Shown: positions 15,801-25,327, counted from the first letter of the stretch. The stretch is 64,000 bases of DNA from Lientehia hominis (GCF_021044755.1 NZ_JAJNOR010000010.1:38175-102174), one strand, 5' to 3'. Numbers and translations are program-made. The notes: generated by a model not told the origin, from the sequence alone.

Positions 15801-17291
15801 TCATATCTCCAGGAACTGCTTCACTATATCCTTCATAGCCGACGCTTCGCAGACAGTCTTATGGAGTACGGGAGCCGTGCGGATCTCCTCTATTGCAGGA
15901 GGGACCGGCACGCCGGAAATCTGTGACAGCACATCGACCAAGGCAAAATCTTCCATATCATTATATTTTTCGTCAATCGCTTTCATCACGCTTCTTGTGA
16001 ATTTGTAGGGGCTGGCCGTGGATGCAATCAAAGCTTTCTTCCCATCTCCTGTCTCTGCCCTGTATTTCCCATAGACACAGGAAGCGACCGCCGTATGAGT
16101 ATCGATGACATATCCTGTTTTTTCATAAAGATTCTTTATTTCTGCCGCCGTTTCCTTCTCATCGGCAAAAGCACCGTAAAAATCCGCCAATTCTTTTCTC
16201 ATCTCATCGGTGATCTCATACCGGCCTTTTTCAGACAGCTCTTTCATAAGGGATGCGTCCTTCACCGCATCATCACCGGCTATCTTGTACACCAGGCGCT
16301 CCAGGTTGCTGGAGATAAGGATATCCATGGAAGGAGAACTGGTCAGAATGAACTTACGGTTTCTGTCATACGCCCCTGTGTTGAAAAAGTCGTAGAGAAC
16401 CTTGTTCTCATTGGACGCACAAATCAGCTTCCCGATGGGAACTCCCAAAAGCTTCGCATAATAAGCAGCTAAAATGTTGCCGAAATTTCCGGTAGGCACC
16501 GTCACGTTGATCTCTTCACCCGATGATACCGCACCCTTCTTAAGCAGCTGTCCATAAGCATAGGCATAATAGACTACCTGAGGGACCAGCCGTCCGATAT
16601 TGATGGAGTTCGCAGAAGAAAATTGAAAGCCGTGTTCTTTCAGTTCCTCAGAAAGCTCTTTATCTCTGAAAATCTTCTTTACTCCATTCTGCGCGTCGTC
16701 AAAATTCCCGTGGATTCCCACGACAAATGTATTTTTTCCTTTTTGGGTCACCATCTGCTTTTCCTGGATGGGACTTACACCATCCTTCGGGTAAAACACA
16801 ATGATCCTTGTCCCCGGCACATCCGCGAATCCCGCCAAAGCAGCCTTACCGGTATCCCCTGAGGTGGCTGTCAGCACTACAATCTCATTGCGGACCTGAT
16901 TTTTCTTGGCCGCGGTGACCATCAGATGGGGAAGTATGGACAATGCCATATCCTTAAATGCGATGGTCGCTCCATGGAAAAGCTCCAGGTAATAAACGCC
17001 CGCCGCTTCCTTTATGGGGACAATCTCCTCTGTGTCAAATTTATCGTCATATGCCCTGGCAATACAGGAACGCAGCTCCTCTTCCGTAAAATCCGTCAGG
17101 AACTGCTTCATCACAACATATGCGGTCTCCTGATAGGAAAGTCCGGCCAGTTCTTCAAAGCTCACCGAAAGCTTCGGCAGTTTTTCCGGTACATAAAGGC
17201 CTCCGTCCTCCGCCAGCCCTTTCAAGATTGCCTGGGATGCGGTCACTTTTCCCCCGTTTCCTCTGGTACTTCCATACATTAATTCTGACAT
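15801..17291 (-). CDS. thrC: Threonine synthase
   Basis: This 496-residue PLP enzyme converts O-phosphohomoserine to threonine. The PLP lysine lies in FHGATIAFKDMALS (about residue 112), the phosphate-binding loop in TATSGDTGKAAL, and the N terminus YGSTRGNGGKVTASQAI is typical of the long fungal/clostridial type. It is preceded by GAGAGGGAA and ends 115 bp from the divergent deacetylase gene. No other threonine genes are adjacent. A weak hairpin region follows the stop. Confidence 0.95.
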   Translation of the reverse strand: MSELMYGSTRGNGGKVTASQAILKGLAEDGGLYVPEKLPKLSVSFEELAGLSYQETAYVVMKQFLTDFTEEELRSCIARAYDDKFDTEEIVPIKEAAGVYYLELFHGATIAFKDMALSILPHLMVTAAKKNQVRNEIVVLTATSGDTGKAALAGFADVPGTRIIVFYPKDGVSPIQEKQMVTQKGKNTFVVGIHGNFDDAQNGVKKIFRDKELSEELKEHGFQFSSANSINIGRLVPQVVYYAYAYGQLLKKGAVSSGEEINVTVPTGNFGNILAAYYAKLLGVPIGKLICASNENKVLYDFFNTGAYDRNRKFILTSSPSMDILISSNLERLVYKIAGDDAVKDASLMKELSEKGRYEITDEMRKELADFYGAFADEKETAAEIKNLYEKTGYVIDTHTAVASCVYGKYRAETGDGKKALIASTASPYKFTRSVMKAIDEKYNDMEDFALVDVLSQISGVPVPPAIEEIRTAPVLHKTVCEASAMKDIVKQFLEI

Positions 17292-17350
17292 AGCAATTCC
17301 CTCTCTTTTCTATATTTTCCGTTTTCAGCGACGACAGCGCCATTTGTCAT

Positions 17351-17836
17351 CTATTCCTTCACAAGACCGCAAACGCGGGCTTCCGTATATTGTATCAGCG
17401 CCTCCGGGTCCAGGAATATCTGGCAGCCCCGGATACCGGCACTTACGGCAATCTCATCAAACAGGACTGCTGTTTCTTCTATATAAGTAGGATATTTCTT
17501 TTTCATTCCCACGGGAGAGCAGCCGCCGCGTATATACCCCGTAAGCCCCAGGATTTCTTTTACACGAACCATTTCCACCTTCTTATCTCCGGAAGCCGCG
17601 GCCGCTTTTTTCAAATCCAGTTCTTCACACACGGGAATACAGAATACCATGATTCCGTTCTTTTCTCCCCTGGCTACCAGGGTCTTAAAAACCATGTCCT
17701 TGTCAAGGCCCAGCCTGGCAGCCACATGGCCCCCGCTCAGGTCACTCTCGTCCACCTCGTATTCCTTGGACGTATACGCGATCCCGGCCGCATCCAGCAA
17801 ACGCATCGCATTGGTCTTTACAGCTTTTTCCGCCAC
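17351..17836 (-). CDS. ybaK: Cys-tRNA(Pro)/Cys-tRNA(Cys) deacylase YbaK
   Basis: This 161-residue protein is a complete YbaK/EbsC editing protein. It hydrolyses Cys mischarged on tRNA-Pro. Visible motifs are KTLVARGEKNG, DLKKAAAASGDKKVEM and the YIRGGCSPVGMKKKYP loop with the conserved GxxSPxG. The start is taken as GTG 17836, after AAGGATGG. The longer frame beginning at 17941 would run through the leuD terminator, so it is rejected. The length then equals the family norm. Confidence 0.88.
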   Translation of the reverse strand: MAEKAVKTNAMRLLDAAGIAYTSKEYEVDESDLSGGHVAARLGLDKDMVFKTLVARGEKNGIMVFCIPVCEELDLKKAAAASGDKKVEMVRVKEILGLTGYIRGGCSPVGMKKKYPTYIEETAVLFDEIAVSAGIRGCQIFLDPEALIQYTEARVCGLVKE

Positions 17837-17910
17837 CTGTATCCATCCTTTCTTCCCTTCTGTGTCAAATTTTAGCACATCAGGGCTCTCAGGGCAACCA
17901 TTGATACCAG

Positions 17911-17946
17911 AAAAAAACCGCTGTGAAACGAATCGTTTCACAGCGG
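17911..17946 (-). terminator. leuCD terminator
   Basis: Twelve-bp perfect arms CCGCTGTGAAAC and GTTTCACAGCGG with a five-base loop are followed on the minus strand by seven T. Confidence 0.9.
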
Positions 17947-17980
17947 CCTTATCTTTCAGCGGCCGGACAGCTTTTCCAGA

Positions 17981-18472
17981 CTATTTATTTTTTTCATTGA
18001 TATAATTCATAAGTCCCTCAGCCGCTATGATCTTCTGCATGAATTCCGGAAACGCCTGGCCCTTGAACTGCGTATTCTTCGTTCTGTTGTAGATCATGCC
18101 GCTGTCAAAGTCTATTTCCACCTCGTCCCCTTCGTCGATCCCCCTGGACGCATCCGGGCATTCGATAATCGGAAGACCGATATTGATCGAATTGCGGTAA
18201 AAAATCCTCGCAAAGGTCTCTGCGATTACACAACTGACTCCCGCCGCCTTAATGGCAATCGGGGCGTGTTCTCTGGAAGAGCCGCAGCCGAAATTTCTGG
18301 ACGCTACAATGATATCTCCTTTTTTCACCCTGCTCACAAAGCTTTTGTCGATATCCTCCATGCAGTGAACAGCCAGCTCTGCCGGATCAGAAGAGTTCAG
18401 GTATCTTGCCGGGATGATCACATCCGTATCAACATTGTCTCCATATTTGAATACTTTCCCATGTGCTTTCAT
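17981..18472 (-). CDS. leuD: 3-isopropylmalate dehydratase small subunit
   Basis: This 163-residue swivel-domain subunit has the motifs YGDNVDTDVIIPARYL at the N terminus and FGCGSSREHAPIA in the middle. With LeuC it isomerises 2- to 3-isopropylmalate in leucine synthesis. The length and sequence fit the short archaeal/clostridial type. It starts 16 bases after the leuC stop with a GGAGG site, so it is co-transcribed, and a strong terminator follows. Confidence 0.95.
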   Translation of the reverse strand: MKAHGKVFKYGDNVDTDVIIPARYLNSSDPAELAVHCMEDIDKSFVSRVKKGDIIVASRNFGCGSSREHAPIAIKAAGVSCVIAETFARIFYRNSINIGLPIIECPDASRGIDEGDEVEIDFDSGMIYNRTKNTQFKGQAFPEFMQKIIAAEGLMNYINEKNK

Positions 18473-18487
18473 ACCGTATCCTCCTTT

Positions 18488-19756
18488 TTACATTCCCAGT
18501 TCTTCTGGGCCGGAAATCTTTCCTGTCACAGCGCTGGCTGCCGCCACCGCCGGGCTGGCCAGATACACCTCTGACTTCACATGACCCATGCGTCCGACAA
18601 AGTTCCGATTGGTGGTGGACACACACCGTTCTCCTTCTGCCAGGATACCCATATAACCTCCCAGACAAGGGCCACAAGTCGGCGTGCTCACAACCGCCCC
18701 CGCCTCTATGAATGTCTTTAAAAGTCCTTCCTCCATGGCCTGCAGGTAAATTTTCTGCGTAGCCGGAATCACGATGGCCCGGATTCCCTTTTTCACTTTC
18801 TTCCCTTCCAGTACCTTTGCCGCAGTCCTCAAATCTTCCATCCTGCCGTTGGTGCAGGAACCGATCACAACCTGATCGATGGCGATATCTTCCACTTCGT
18901 CAATGCTCCGGGTGTTTTCCGGAAGATGAGGGAAGGATACCGTTGGACGGATGCTTCCCAGATCCAGGCGGATCACCCTCTCATATTCTGCATCCTCATC
19001 CGCTTCATAAATTTTGAACGGACGTATGGAATGTTCCTTCATATACTGGATGGCTGTTTCATCCACAGGGAAAATACCGTTTTTACCGCCGGCCTCAATT
19101 GCCATATTTGCAATGGTAAAGCGGTCATCCATGGAAAGAGCCTTCACTCCGCCGCCTGTAAACTCCATGGACTGATAAAGGGCTCCGTCCACTCCTATCA
19201 TTCCAATAATATGGAGAATCACATCTTTTCCGCTCACCCATTTCTGAAGTTCTCCGGTCAGCTCGATCTTGATCGCTGACGGAACCTTGAACCACGCTTT
19301 TCCGGTGGCCATGCCGGCCGCCATATCTGTGCTTCCCACTCCGGTGGAAAAAGCTCCGAGGGCTCCGTATGTACAAGTGTGGGAATCCGCTCCTATCACC
19401 ACGTCACCTGCCACCACCAGCCCTTTTTCCGGCAGAAGCGCATGCTCAATCCCCATTTCCCCCACATCGAAGAAGTTGGTTATCTCATGCTTAGCCGCAA
19501 ACTCTCTCACACATTTACAGTGCTCCGCAGATTTGATATCTTTATTCGGCACGAAATGGTCCAGTACCAGTGCTATTTTATCTTTATGAAATACAGAGCT
19601 GTCCTTCATTTTGCCATCCATCTCATGAATGGCTACAGGGGAGGTGATATCATTCCCCAAAACCAAATCTAATTCGGCTTCGATCAGCTGTCCGGCTTCT
19701 GCCGATTCAAGCCCTGCGTGAGCCGCCAGGATTTTCTGCGTCATCGTCATTCCCAT
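18488..19756 (-). CDS. leuC: 3-isopropylmalate dehydratase large subunit
   Basis: This 422-residue aconitase-superfamily subunit binds a 4Fe-4S cluster through Cys in VIGSCTNGR and the pair in TCGPCLGG. ADSHTCTYGALGAFSTGVGSTD is also present. The 420-residue size marks the archaeal/HACN-like LeuC type common in clostridia. GGAGGG precedes ATG 19756. leuA and leuB are not in the window. A LysR-type gene is transcribed divergently from the same 200-bp intergenic region and probably controls it. Confidence 0.95.
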   Translation of the reverse strand: MGMTMTQKILAAHAGLESAEAGQLIEAELDLVLGNDITSPVAIHEMDGKMKDSSVFHKDKIALVLDHFVPNKDIKSAEHCKCVREFAAKHEITNFFDVGEMGIEHALLPEKGLVVAGDVVIGADSHTCTYGALGAFSTGVGSTDMAAGMATGKAWFKVPSAIKIELTGELQKWVSGKDVILHIIGMIGVDGALYQSMEFTGGGVKALSMDDRFTIANMAIEAGGKNGIFPVDETAIQYMKEHSIRPFKIYEADEDAEYERVIRLDLGSIRPTVSFPHLPENTRSIDEVEDIAIDQVVIGSCTNGRMEDLRTAAKVLEGKKVKKGIRAIVIPATQKIYLQAMEEGLLKTFIEAGAVVSTPTCGPCLGGYMGILAEGERCVSTTNRNFVGRMGHVKSEVYLASPAVAAASAVTGKISGPEELGM

Positions 19757-19890
19757 ATTGTTCCCTCCTGTTCATCCAGCATGGGCTCCTGCCCACAATT
19801 GCCAATACGTAGTTTTACCGCCCCAGATACCATTGGATATCCGCTATTATACCATCCTGTAAATTATAATTGAAATACGGATTTTGAATG

Positions 19891-19919
19891 TTTACTATGA
19901 CCTGAAGTTATAGTATAAT
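19891..19919 (+). promoter_or_regulatory. Promoter of the LysR-type gene
   Basis: TTTACT (19891-19896), 17 bp and TATAAT (19914-19919) lead to GTG 19960. A minus-strand TATAAT for leuC lies about 70 bp away in the same intergenic region, so a shared operator is likely. Confidence 0.55.
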
Positions 19920-19959
19920 GTTACTGATCCAACAGCATGTAATTATGGGAGGAACCGCC

Positions 19960-20865
19960 GTGGAACAAAATTTATCCTTATACCGGATTTTCTTTGAAGT
20001 CGCACAGACGGGAAACATTTCCCGGGCCGCCAAGAACCTGTATATCAGCCAGCCTGCCATCAGCAAGGCCATTGGCAAATTGGAGGACAATTTAAGTCTG
20101 CCCCTCTTTATACGCAACTCCAGAGGAGTTCAGCTGACTGAAGAAGGAGCCATCTTGTTTGAACATGTGCGGGCAGCTTTCGAGACTCTGGACCGGGGGG
20201 AAGACGAGCTGAAACGGATGACGGAGCTGGGTGTGGGCCACATACGGATAGGTGTCAGCACCGTACTCTGCAAATATGTCCTGCTGCCCTGCCTGAAAGA
20301 ATTCGTGGCACGGTATCCTCACATAAAGTTTACCATCCGCAGCCAATCCACTCTGCAGACTCTGGAACTTCTCGAGCATCAGCAGATCGACCTCGGCCTG
20401 ACGGCGGAGACTCCGAATAAAAAAAACATCACCTTTGACAAGGTGATGGATATTGAGGACGGTTTTGTGGCGACCCCAGCCTATCTTACCAATATGCGTC
20501 TGCGAGAGGGAGCCGCCCAGTCCGATGTGTTCCGGAACGGCACCATTCTCATGCTGGAAAAGGGAAATGTCAGCCGAACTTACATAGAAGATTATTTCAG
20601 GGAGCAGCATATCGAACCTGCCCATCTCCTGGAAGCCTCTACCATGGACCTGCTCATTGACTTCGCCAGGATCGGTCTCGGCGCGGGATGTGTGATAAAG
20701 AACTTTGTAAAGGATGAACTGGAAAACGGGACTTTTTTAGAAATCCCCATGAAGCCTCCCATTCCCAAACGCAGCATAGGCTTTGTCTTTAACAGCCAGC
20801 CAGTCCACTCCAAAGCCCTAAACATGTTTATTAAATTCTACCGCCATTACTATCAGAAGCCATGA
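19960..20865 (+). CDS. LysR-type transcriptional regulator
   Basis: This 301-residue regulator has an N-terminal winged HTH (SLYRIFFEVAQTGNISRAAKNLYISQPAISKAIGKLED) and a C-terminal periplasmic-binding-like effector domain. GTG 19960 is chosen because GGGAGG stands eight bases upstream; the longer frame from 19918 covers the promoter. It is divergent from leuCD, and LysR proteins usually control the divergent operon, so a role in leucine synthesis is inferred. The effector could be 2-isopropylmalate or another branched-chain intermediate. Confidence 0.88.
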   Translation: MEQNLSLYRIFFEVAQTGNISRAAKNLYISQPAISKAIGKLEDNLSLPLFIRNSRGVQLTEEGAILFEHVRAAFETLDRGEDELKRMTELGVGHIRIGVSTVLCKYVLLPCLKEFVARYPHIKFTIRSQSTLQTLELLEHQQIDLGLTAETPNKKNITFDKVMDIEDGFVATPAYLTNMRLREGAAQSDVFRNGTILMLEKGNVSRTYIEDYFREQHIEPAHLLEASTMDLLIDFARIGLGAGCVIKNFVKDELENGTFLEIPMKPPIPKRSIGFVFNSQPVHSKALNMFIKFYRHYYQKP

Positions 20866-20877
20866 TATATCTGCTTC

Positions 20878-21318
20878 TTATGGCAGGATTACTTCCATAT
20901 CCACCAGGTCTTTTGTCCGGTACACCAAATCTTTTCGAAGGACAAAATCCCTTCTTTCCCAGAACTCATTCCCCTCATCATTGCTGTCATATGCCACCAG
21001 TGCCGTCTTGGTGATCCCTTCCCTGCGGAAAGCTTCCAGCGACGCTTCTAAAAGAGCTGTCCCGATTCCTTTTTTTCTCTCCGACTTCTCCACCGCCATA
21101 TGATATATGTATCCGCGCCGCCCGTCGTGACCGCCCAGTATCACTCCCAGCAGCCGTTCTTCCTCTTTTGCGACAAAGCATGTGGAAGGATTCCGTTTCA
21201 GATATTTCTCTATCCCTTCCTTTGAGTCATCCAGATTGGTCAGTCCCATGCCGGGCGTCCTGATCCACAGCTGGTACACACGATCATAATCCTCAATTTT
21301 CATGGTGCAAATCTGCAT
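20878..21318 (-). CDS. GNAT family N-acetyltransferase
   Basis: This 146-residue protein has the acetyl-CoA pyrophosphate loop ERKKGIGTALLEASL (Q/RxxGxG/A type) and the flanking strands GYIYHMAVE and LVAYDSNDEGNEFWERRDF. The substrate is unknown. ATG 21318 follows AAAGGAG; the longer frame adds ten residues upstream of this site. It has its own probable promoter (minus-strand TTGTGG, 17 bp, TATAAT near 21440). Confidence 0.85.
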   Translation of the reverse strand: MQICTMKIEDYDRVYQLWIRTPGMGLTNLDDSKEGIEKYLKRNPSTCFVAKEEERLLGVILGGHDGRRGYIYHMAVEKSERKKGIGTALLEASLEAFRREGITKTALVAYDSNDEGNEFWERRDFVLRKDLVYRTKDLVDMEVILP

Positions 21319-21488
21319 ATGGCCTTCTCCTTTCTGCGCATGCCCCATGCTTCGGAACAGAAAAGCTTCCAGATCACAGGGGCGTAGTTGGGTGACAATG
21401 ATATAAAAGCGAAAGGTCCGCGCTTATAATGAAATTATATCATAACGGCTGTAAAACCACAAGAAACCTCGTTCCGCCAAAAATCTCT

Positions 21489-22844
21489 TTACAAAAGCTT
21501 CGGCAGGAAAAGGGTCGCAAGCCCCAGGAAGAAGAAAAAACCCAGTACATCTGTGGCTGTAGTCACAAATACGGCCGAGGCCAGGGCCGGATCTATCCGC
21601 ATTTTTTTGAGCAGCACCGGAACCAGATATCCTGTGGCCGTGGCCACCATCATATTCAGAATCATAGCCAGCCCGGTCACCAGTCCCAGATATGGATTCC
21701 CCTGTATCACCACTTCGACAGCAGCCACGATTCCTCCTATGGCCGCTCCGGTCACAATACCCACTGTAAACTCTTTAAGAAATATTCGAAATGCATTGTC
21801 CCGGTTCAGCTCATTCAGTGCGATCCCACGGACAATAATAGTCATGGACTGGGTGCCTGCATTGCCTCCCATTCCGGTGATAATGGACATGATAGCCGAC
21901 AGCGCCACCACTTTGCTGATGGTCGCCTCAAATAAGCTGACCACCCAGGAAGCCAGAAACGCCGTGAGCAGATTTACTACCAGCCAGGGCAGACGGCTTT
22001 TGAGGGAATCAGACAAAGGGCCGTCTACTTCTTCCTCACCAGAGATACCGCCCATGTAGTGAATATCTTCCGTGGCCTCCTCCGTAGCAATCTCCATAAC
22101 ATCATCCACTGTGATGACCCCTACTAACTGATCGGCGTCATTGACCACTGGCAGCTCCACCAATCCATATTTTTCAAATTGTCTGGAGATCTCCTCCTGA
22201 TCATCCTCCACATGAGCAGTTATCACATGGGGATTCATGATATCCAGAACCGCCGTGTCAAAAGAAGATGTAACTAAGTCCGTAAGATTCAGGGAACCTC
22301 TCAGATGGTTCTGTCTGTCCACCACGTACAGGCAGTAGGCCGTCTCCACTTCTTCCGCTATCTCCTGCAGATATAGCAATGTCTTATAGACTGTCTTATT
22401 GTCATAGATATTGACAAATTCTGTGGCCATGATACCGCCGGCCGTGTCAGGCGGATAAGAGAGCAGCCGGCGCACCTCGCTCCTGTCCTCTTCCGACAGT
22501 TTGCCAATGACCTTTGCGAGCTCTGACCGATCTTCAATGGAACCTACCATGTCAGCCAGCTCATCGGAAGACATCTCTTCCAGTATCTCTTCCTGCTTAT
22601 CCTCCGAGAACAGCTTCAAGATCCCGTACTTGTCTTCCTCATCCTCTTCATCGATGACGTCAGCGATCAGGGGTTCCGGAAGCCTGGCCATGAGTGTCTT
22701 CGGATCAATATCCTCATCATGAAGAAGCTCCAGGATGTCGGCAGGATGGATGTATTCAATTTGTTCCTTTAACGTTTTCTCATCCGCATGTAAAAGCAGC
22801 TCCAGAAGCTCTTCTTTTTTCAGTCTCTCATCTGTCCCGCTCAT
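21489..22844 (-). CDS. mgtE: Magnesium transporter MgtE
   Basis: This 451-residue transporter has the order MgtE-N superhelical domain (about 20-125, LLELLLHADEKTLKEQIEYIHPADILELL), two CBS domains (about 135-255) that sense cytosolic magnesium, then five membrane helices with the pore motif GNAGTQSMTIIVRGIAL. It is a magnesium-gated channel. ATG 22844 follows GAGGTGAG; a GTG three codons upstream is possible. It is 47 bp downstream of the membrane-protein gene 22891-23544 and probably shares its promoter. No M-box type leader is seen in the 350 bp upstream of the operon. Confidence 0.95.
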   Translation of the reverse strand: MSGTDERLKKEELLELLLHADEKTLKEQIEYIHPADILELLHDEDIDPKTLMARLPEPLIADVIDEEDEEDKYGILKLFSEDKQEEILEEMSSDELADMVGSIEDRSELAKVIGKLSEEDRSEVRRLLSYPPDTAGGIMATEFVNIYDNKTVYKTLLYLQEIAEEVETAYCLYVVDRQNHLRGSLNLTDLVTSSFDTAVLDIMNPHVITAHVEDDQEEISRQFEKYGLVELPVVNDADQLVGVITVDDVMEIATEEATEDIHYMGGISGEEEVDGPLSDSLKSRLPWLVVNLLTAFLASWVVSLFEATISKVVALSAIMSIITGMGGNAGTQSMTIIVRGIALNELNRDNAFRIFLKEFTVGIVTGAAIGGIVAAVEVVIQGNPYLGLVTGLAMILNMMVATATGYLVPVLLKKMRIDPALASAVFVTTATDVLGFFFFLGLATLFLPKLL

Positions 22845-22890
22845 CCTGCTCACCTCTTATCTTCTCTGATTATCCGGCTGCACTTTACCT

Positions 22891-23544
22891 TTAATACCGC
22901 TTATACCGCCGTCTCTTTTCCGTCTTAGTGGTAGAGAACTGCACAAAGATACCGAGCGCCGACAGAATGATGCCTGTGACAAGCACCGGCGTCTGAGCCG
23001 TAACCCCTCCCAGGGCCATGAGCCTGGAACCGGCGGAAAGACCATTTGTGACAGCTGTAGACAGGATGATGGCCGGCCTCATGAATATGACGCTGAGAAC
23101 GCCCACCGCAATCCCCGCCGCGATGGCCAGTGCATAAACCCACCATGTCTCTTTTCCCACCATGCTTCCCAAAAGGCCCAGTGCCACCAGATAGGAGGAA
23201 AACGTTCCCAGCAGGAATACCCCCACCTGATAGATTTTATATGCCAGAAACCCAAGCAGCAGCATGAGAAGGAGCGCTGCCACCGCCGTCACAGTCGAAT
23301 TCTTTATGAACTGTGTTCCCACTATGATACCCACGATCAGGCCGATCAATCCGCCGACCAGAGTTACCCAAACCTTTAATAGCTTATATCCCATAAAACA
23401 CTGCAAAAGAATTAGGACCAAAGCCAGGATTGCCAATACGCCGGCAACGCCCTTCGGCATCCGGCTGAAGAAATCTTCTATCACCGCTATCCCCTGCTGC
23501 CCAAAGTTCTTTATTCCGCTCATTTCTATAAAAGTATTCCCCAT
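22891..23544 (-). CDS. Multi-pass membrane protein, DUF4203-like
   Basis: This 217-residue protein has a short N-terminal amphipathic stretch and about seven membrane helices with many small residues (GGLIGLIVGIIVGTQF, AIAAGIAVGVLSVIF). It ends in a basic tail (TEKRRRYKRY). The pattern resembles the TM7S3/TM198-like DUF4203 family, though this is not certain. AAAGGAG precedes ATG 23544. It is first in an operon with mgtE, so a link to ion or membrane homeostasis is possible but unproven. Confidence 0.75.
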   Translation of the reverse strand: MGNTFIEMSGIKNFGQQGIAVIEDFFSRMPKGVAGVLAILALVLILLQCFMGYKLLKVWVTLVGGLIGLIVGIIVGTQFIKNSTVTAVAALLLMLLLGFLAYKIYQVGVFLLGTFSSYLVALGLLGSMVGKETWWVYALAIAAGIAVGVLSVIFMRPAIILSTAVTNGLSAGSRLMALGGVTAQTPVLVTGIILSALGIFVQFSTTKTEKRRRYKRY

Positions 23545-23585
23545 GTATCCGCCTTCCTCTCCTTTTACATCTGTGCTGTTGTTTC

Positions 23586-23615
23586 AGTATAACACTTTAC
23601 TGCTCCATATTTCAA
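23586..23615 (-). promoter_or_regulatory. Promoter of the DUF4203-mgtE operon
   Basis: Minus-strand TTGAAA (23615-23610), 18 bp and TATACT (23591-23586) lie about 40 bp before the first start. Confidence 0.6.
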
Positions 23616-23624
23616 CCGCTGAAC

Positions 23625-23656
23625 AAAAAAGGAAACGCCGCGGATGCAGCGTCTCC
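23625..23656 (-). terminator. ilvC terminator
   Basis: Eight-bp arms GGAGACGC and GCGTTTCC (one G-T pair) are followed on the minus strand by six T, 40 bp after ilvC. Confidence 0.7.
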
Positions 23657-23692
23657 CCTGTACGATACTATGTATAGCAATTATCCATAAAA

Positions 23693-24703
23693 TCAATTGT
23701 CAATCAGCTTTCCGCCGTCATTCCAGCTGTACAGCTTACGAAGCTCCGCACCGACCTTTTCCAGCTGGTGATTTGCTTCTCTTCTCCTCATCGCTTTGAA
23801 GTGGGGAGCGTTCACCTGGTTCTCAGCCAGCCAATCCTTTGCAAAAGTGCCGTCCTGGATATCGGACAAAATCTTCTTCATGGCTTTCTTGGTCTCGTCG
23901 GTGACGATCTTGGGCCCTGTGATATAGTCGCCGTACTCTGCCGTGTTGGAGATGGAATATCTCATGCCGGCAAAGCCGCTTTCAAAGATCAGATCTACGA
24001 TCAGCTTCATCTCATGGATACACTCGAAATATGCGCTCTCAGGCTCATAGCCTGCTTCCACAAGAGTCTCAAAGCCTGCTTTCATAAGAGCCGTAACGCC
24101 GCCGCAGAGAACAGCCTGCTCGCCGAATAAATCTGTCTCTGTCTCCTCCCGGAACGTAGTCTGAAGAACACCGGCTCTTGCTCCGCCGATCGCCAGCGCG
24201 TAGGCCAGGGCCATGTCGTGCGCTTTTCCTGTCGCATCCTGCTGCACCGCAATGAGACAAGGAACACCCTTGCCTTCCTGGTACTGGCTCCTTACGGTAT
24301 GTCCAGGTCCCTTGGGCGCGATCATCGTCACATCCACATCCTTAGGCGGTACGATCTGTCCGAAATGGATGGCAAAGCCATGGGCGAACATCAGCATATT
24401 GCCGGCTTCCAGGTTGGGTTCGATGGATTCTTTATACATCTGAGCCTGTTTTTCATCGTTGATCAAAACCATGATGATATCTGCTCTTTTTGCCGCTTCT
24501 GCCGCGGTATATACTTCAAATCCCTGAGCTTCTGCCTTTGCCCAGGATCTGCTGCCTTCATAAAGACCGATGATCACCCTGCATCCGGATTCCTTCGCAT
24601 TGAGGGCATGGGCATGTCCCTGGCTGCCATAACCGATGACTGCGATGGTCTTTCCATCCAGCAGTGATAAGTTACAATCCTCCTGATAATAAATCTTTGC
24701 CAT
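23693..24703 (-). CDS. ilvC: Ketol-acid reductoisomerase
   Basis: This 336-residue class I enzyme catalyses the NAD(P)H-dependent second step of valine/isoleucine synthesis. It has a Rossmann loop (AVIGYGSQGHAHALN), PKGPGHTVR and the metal/substrate motifs FGEQAVLCGG and ECIHEMKLIVDLIFE. ATG 24703 after GGAGG is chosen because the protein then begins MAKIYYQEDCN, as in homologues; 40 extra codons upstream belong to the ilvN-ilvC gap. It follows ilvN by 55 bp. Confidence 0.95.
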   Translation of the reverse strand: MAKIYYQEDCNLSLLDGKTIAVIGYGSQGHAHALNAKESGCRVIIGLYEGSRSWAKAEAQGFEVYTAAEAAKRADIIMVLINDEKQAQMYKESIEPNLEAGNMLMFAHGFAIHFGQIVPPKDVDVTMIAPKGPGHTVRSQYQEGKGVPCLIAVQQDATGKAHDMALAYALAIGGARAGVLQTTFREETETDLFGEQAVLCGGVTALMKAGFETLVEAGYEPESAYFECIHEMKLIVDLIFESGFAGMRYSISNTAEYGDYITGPKIVTDETKKAMKKILSDIQDGTFAKDWLAENQVNAPHFKAMRRREANHQLEKVGAELRKLYSWNDGGKLIDN

Positions 24704-24758
24704 AATGTTATCCTCCATAAACATATTGTAATATAAGTAATAAGTTATTGACTCAAAG

Positions 24759-25244
24759 TTATATGGAACCCCTGCCGAGACCCGTAATGCCTGTCCTGGC
24801 CATTTCCCTGATGGTGAAGCCATTGATCAGGCGGATGAACGCGTCTACCTTTGACTGACTCCCTGTCAGCTCAACGATCATGGAATCCTCAGACACGTCG
24901 ACAATCTTCGCCCGGAAAATATTGACGATCGCAAGTACCTGCTCTCTCTCCTCTGGCTCCACGCCCACCTTCATCAGGACCAATTCTCTGCATACCGCAG
25001 TGGTATGGGATTCCAGCTTCTTAATATCGATTACATCCACCAGCTTCTCCAGCTGTCTGTGGATCTGCTCCAGGATCTCGTCATCACCGGTGGCCACTAC
25101 CGTCATCCGGGAATATGCCGGATTCTCCGTAACACCCACCGTCAGGCTGTCAATATTATATCCTCTCCGGCTGAAAAGCCCGGATATCCTGCTCAGCACG
25201 CCAGACGTGTTATCAACCAACAGTGAGAATACTGCTTTGCTCAT
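24759..25244 (-). CDS. ilvN: Acetolactate synthase small (regulatory) subunit
   Basis: This 161-residue protein has an N-terminal ACT domain (FSLLVDNTSGVLSRISGLFSRRGYNIDSL) and a C-terminal ALS_ss domain (ELVLMKVGVEPEEREQVLAIVNIFRAKIVDVSED). It confers valine feedback on the catalytic subunit IlvB, whose gene is not adjacent. ATG 25244 lies eight bases after AAAGGAGG; an ATG two codons earlier overlaps that site. It is transcribed with ilvC. Confidence 0.95.
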   Translation of the reverse strand: MSKAVFSLLVDNTSGVLSRISGLFSRRGYNIDSLTVGVTENPAYSRMTVVATGDDEILEQIHRQLEKLVDVIDIKKLESHTTAVCRELVLMKVGVEPEEREQVLAIVNIFRAKIVDVSEDSMIVELTGSQSKVDAFIRLINGFTIREMARTGITGLGRGSI

Positions 25245-25298
25245 GCGCATCCTCCTTTACGAAACTTTTTCAATGGTCATTTCCAATTGATTATTCCC

Positions 25299-25327
25299 AT
25301 AATAGCATACCGTTTCAGGAATTTCAA
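25299..25327 (-). promoter_or_regulatory. ilvNC promoter
   Basis: Minus-strand TTGAAA (25327-25322), 17 bp and TATTAT (25304-25299) lie 55 bp upstream of the ilvN start. No T-box or peptide attenuator is seen in this short leader. Confidence 0.6.

Noticed and set aside
17836..17941. Longer N terminus of the YbaK protein
   Set aside because: It would translate through the perfect leuD terminator hairpin and has no ribosome site; GTG 17836 gives the family length.
22853..23690. M-box magnesium riboswitch for mgtE
   Set aside because: The gene lies 47 bp after another gene, and the operon leader is too short for the element.
24704..24823. Forty extra N-terminal residues of IlvC
   Set aside because: They lie in the ilvN-ilvC gap and the conserved IlvC start MAKIYYQ follows GGAGG at 24703.
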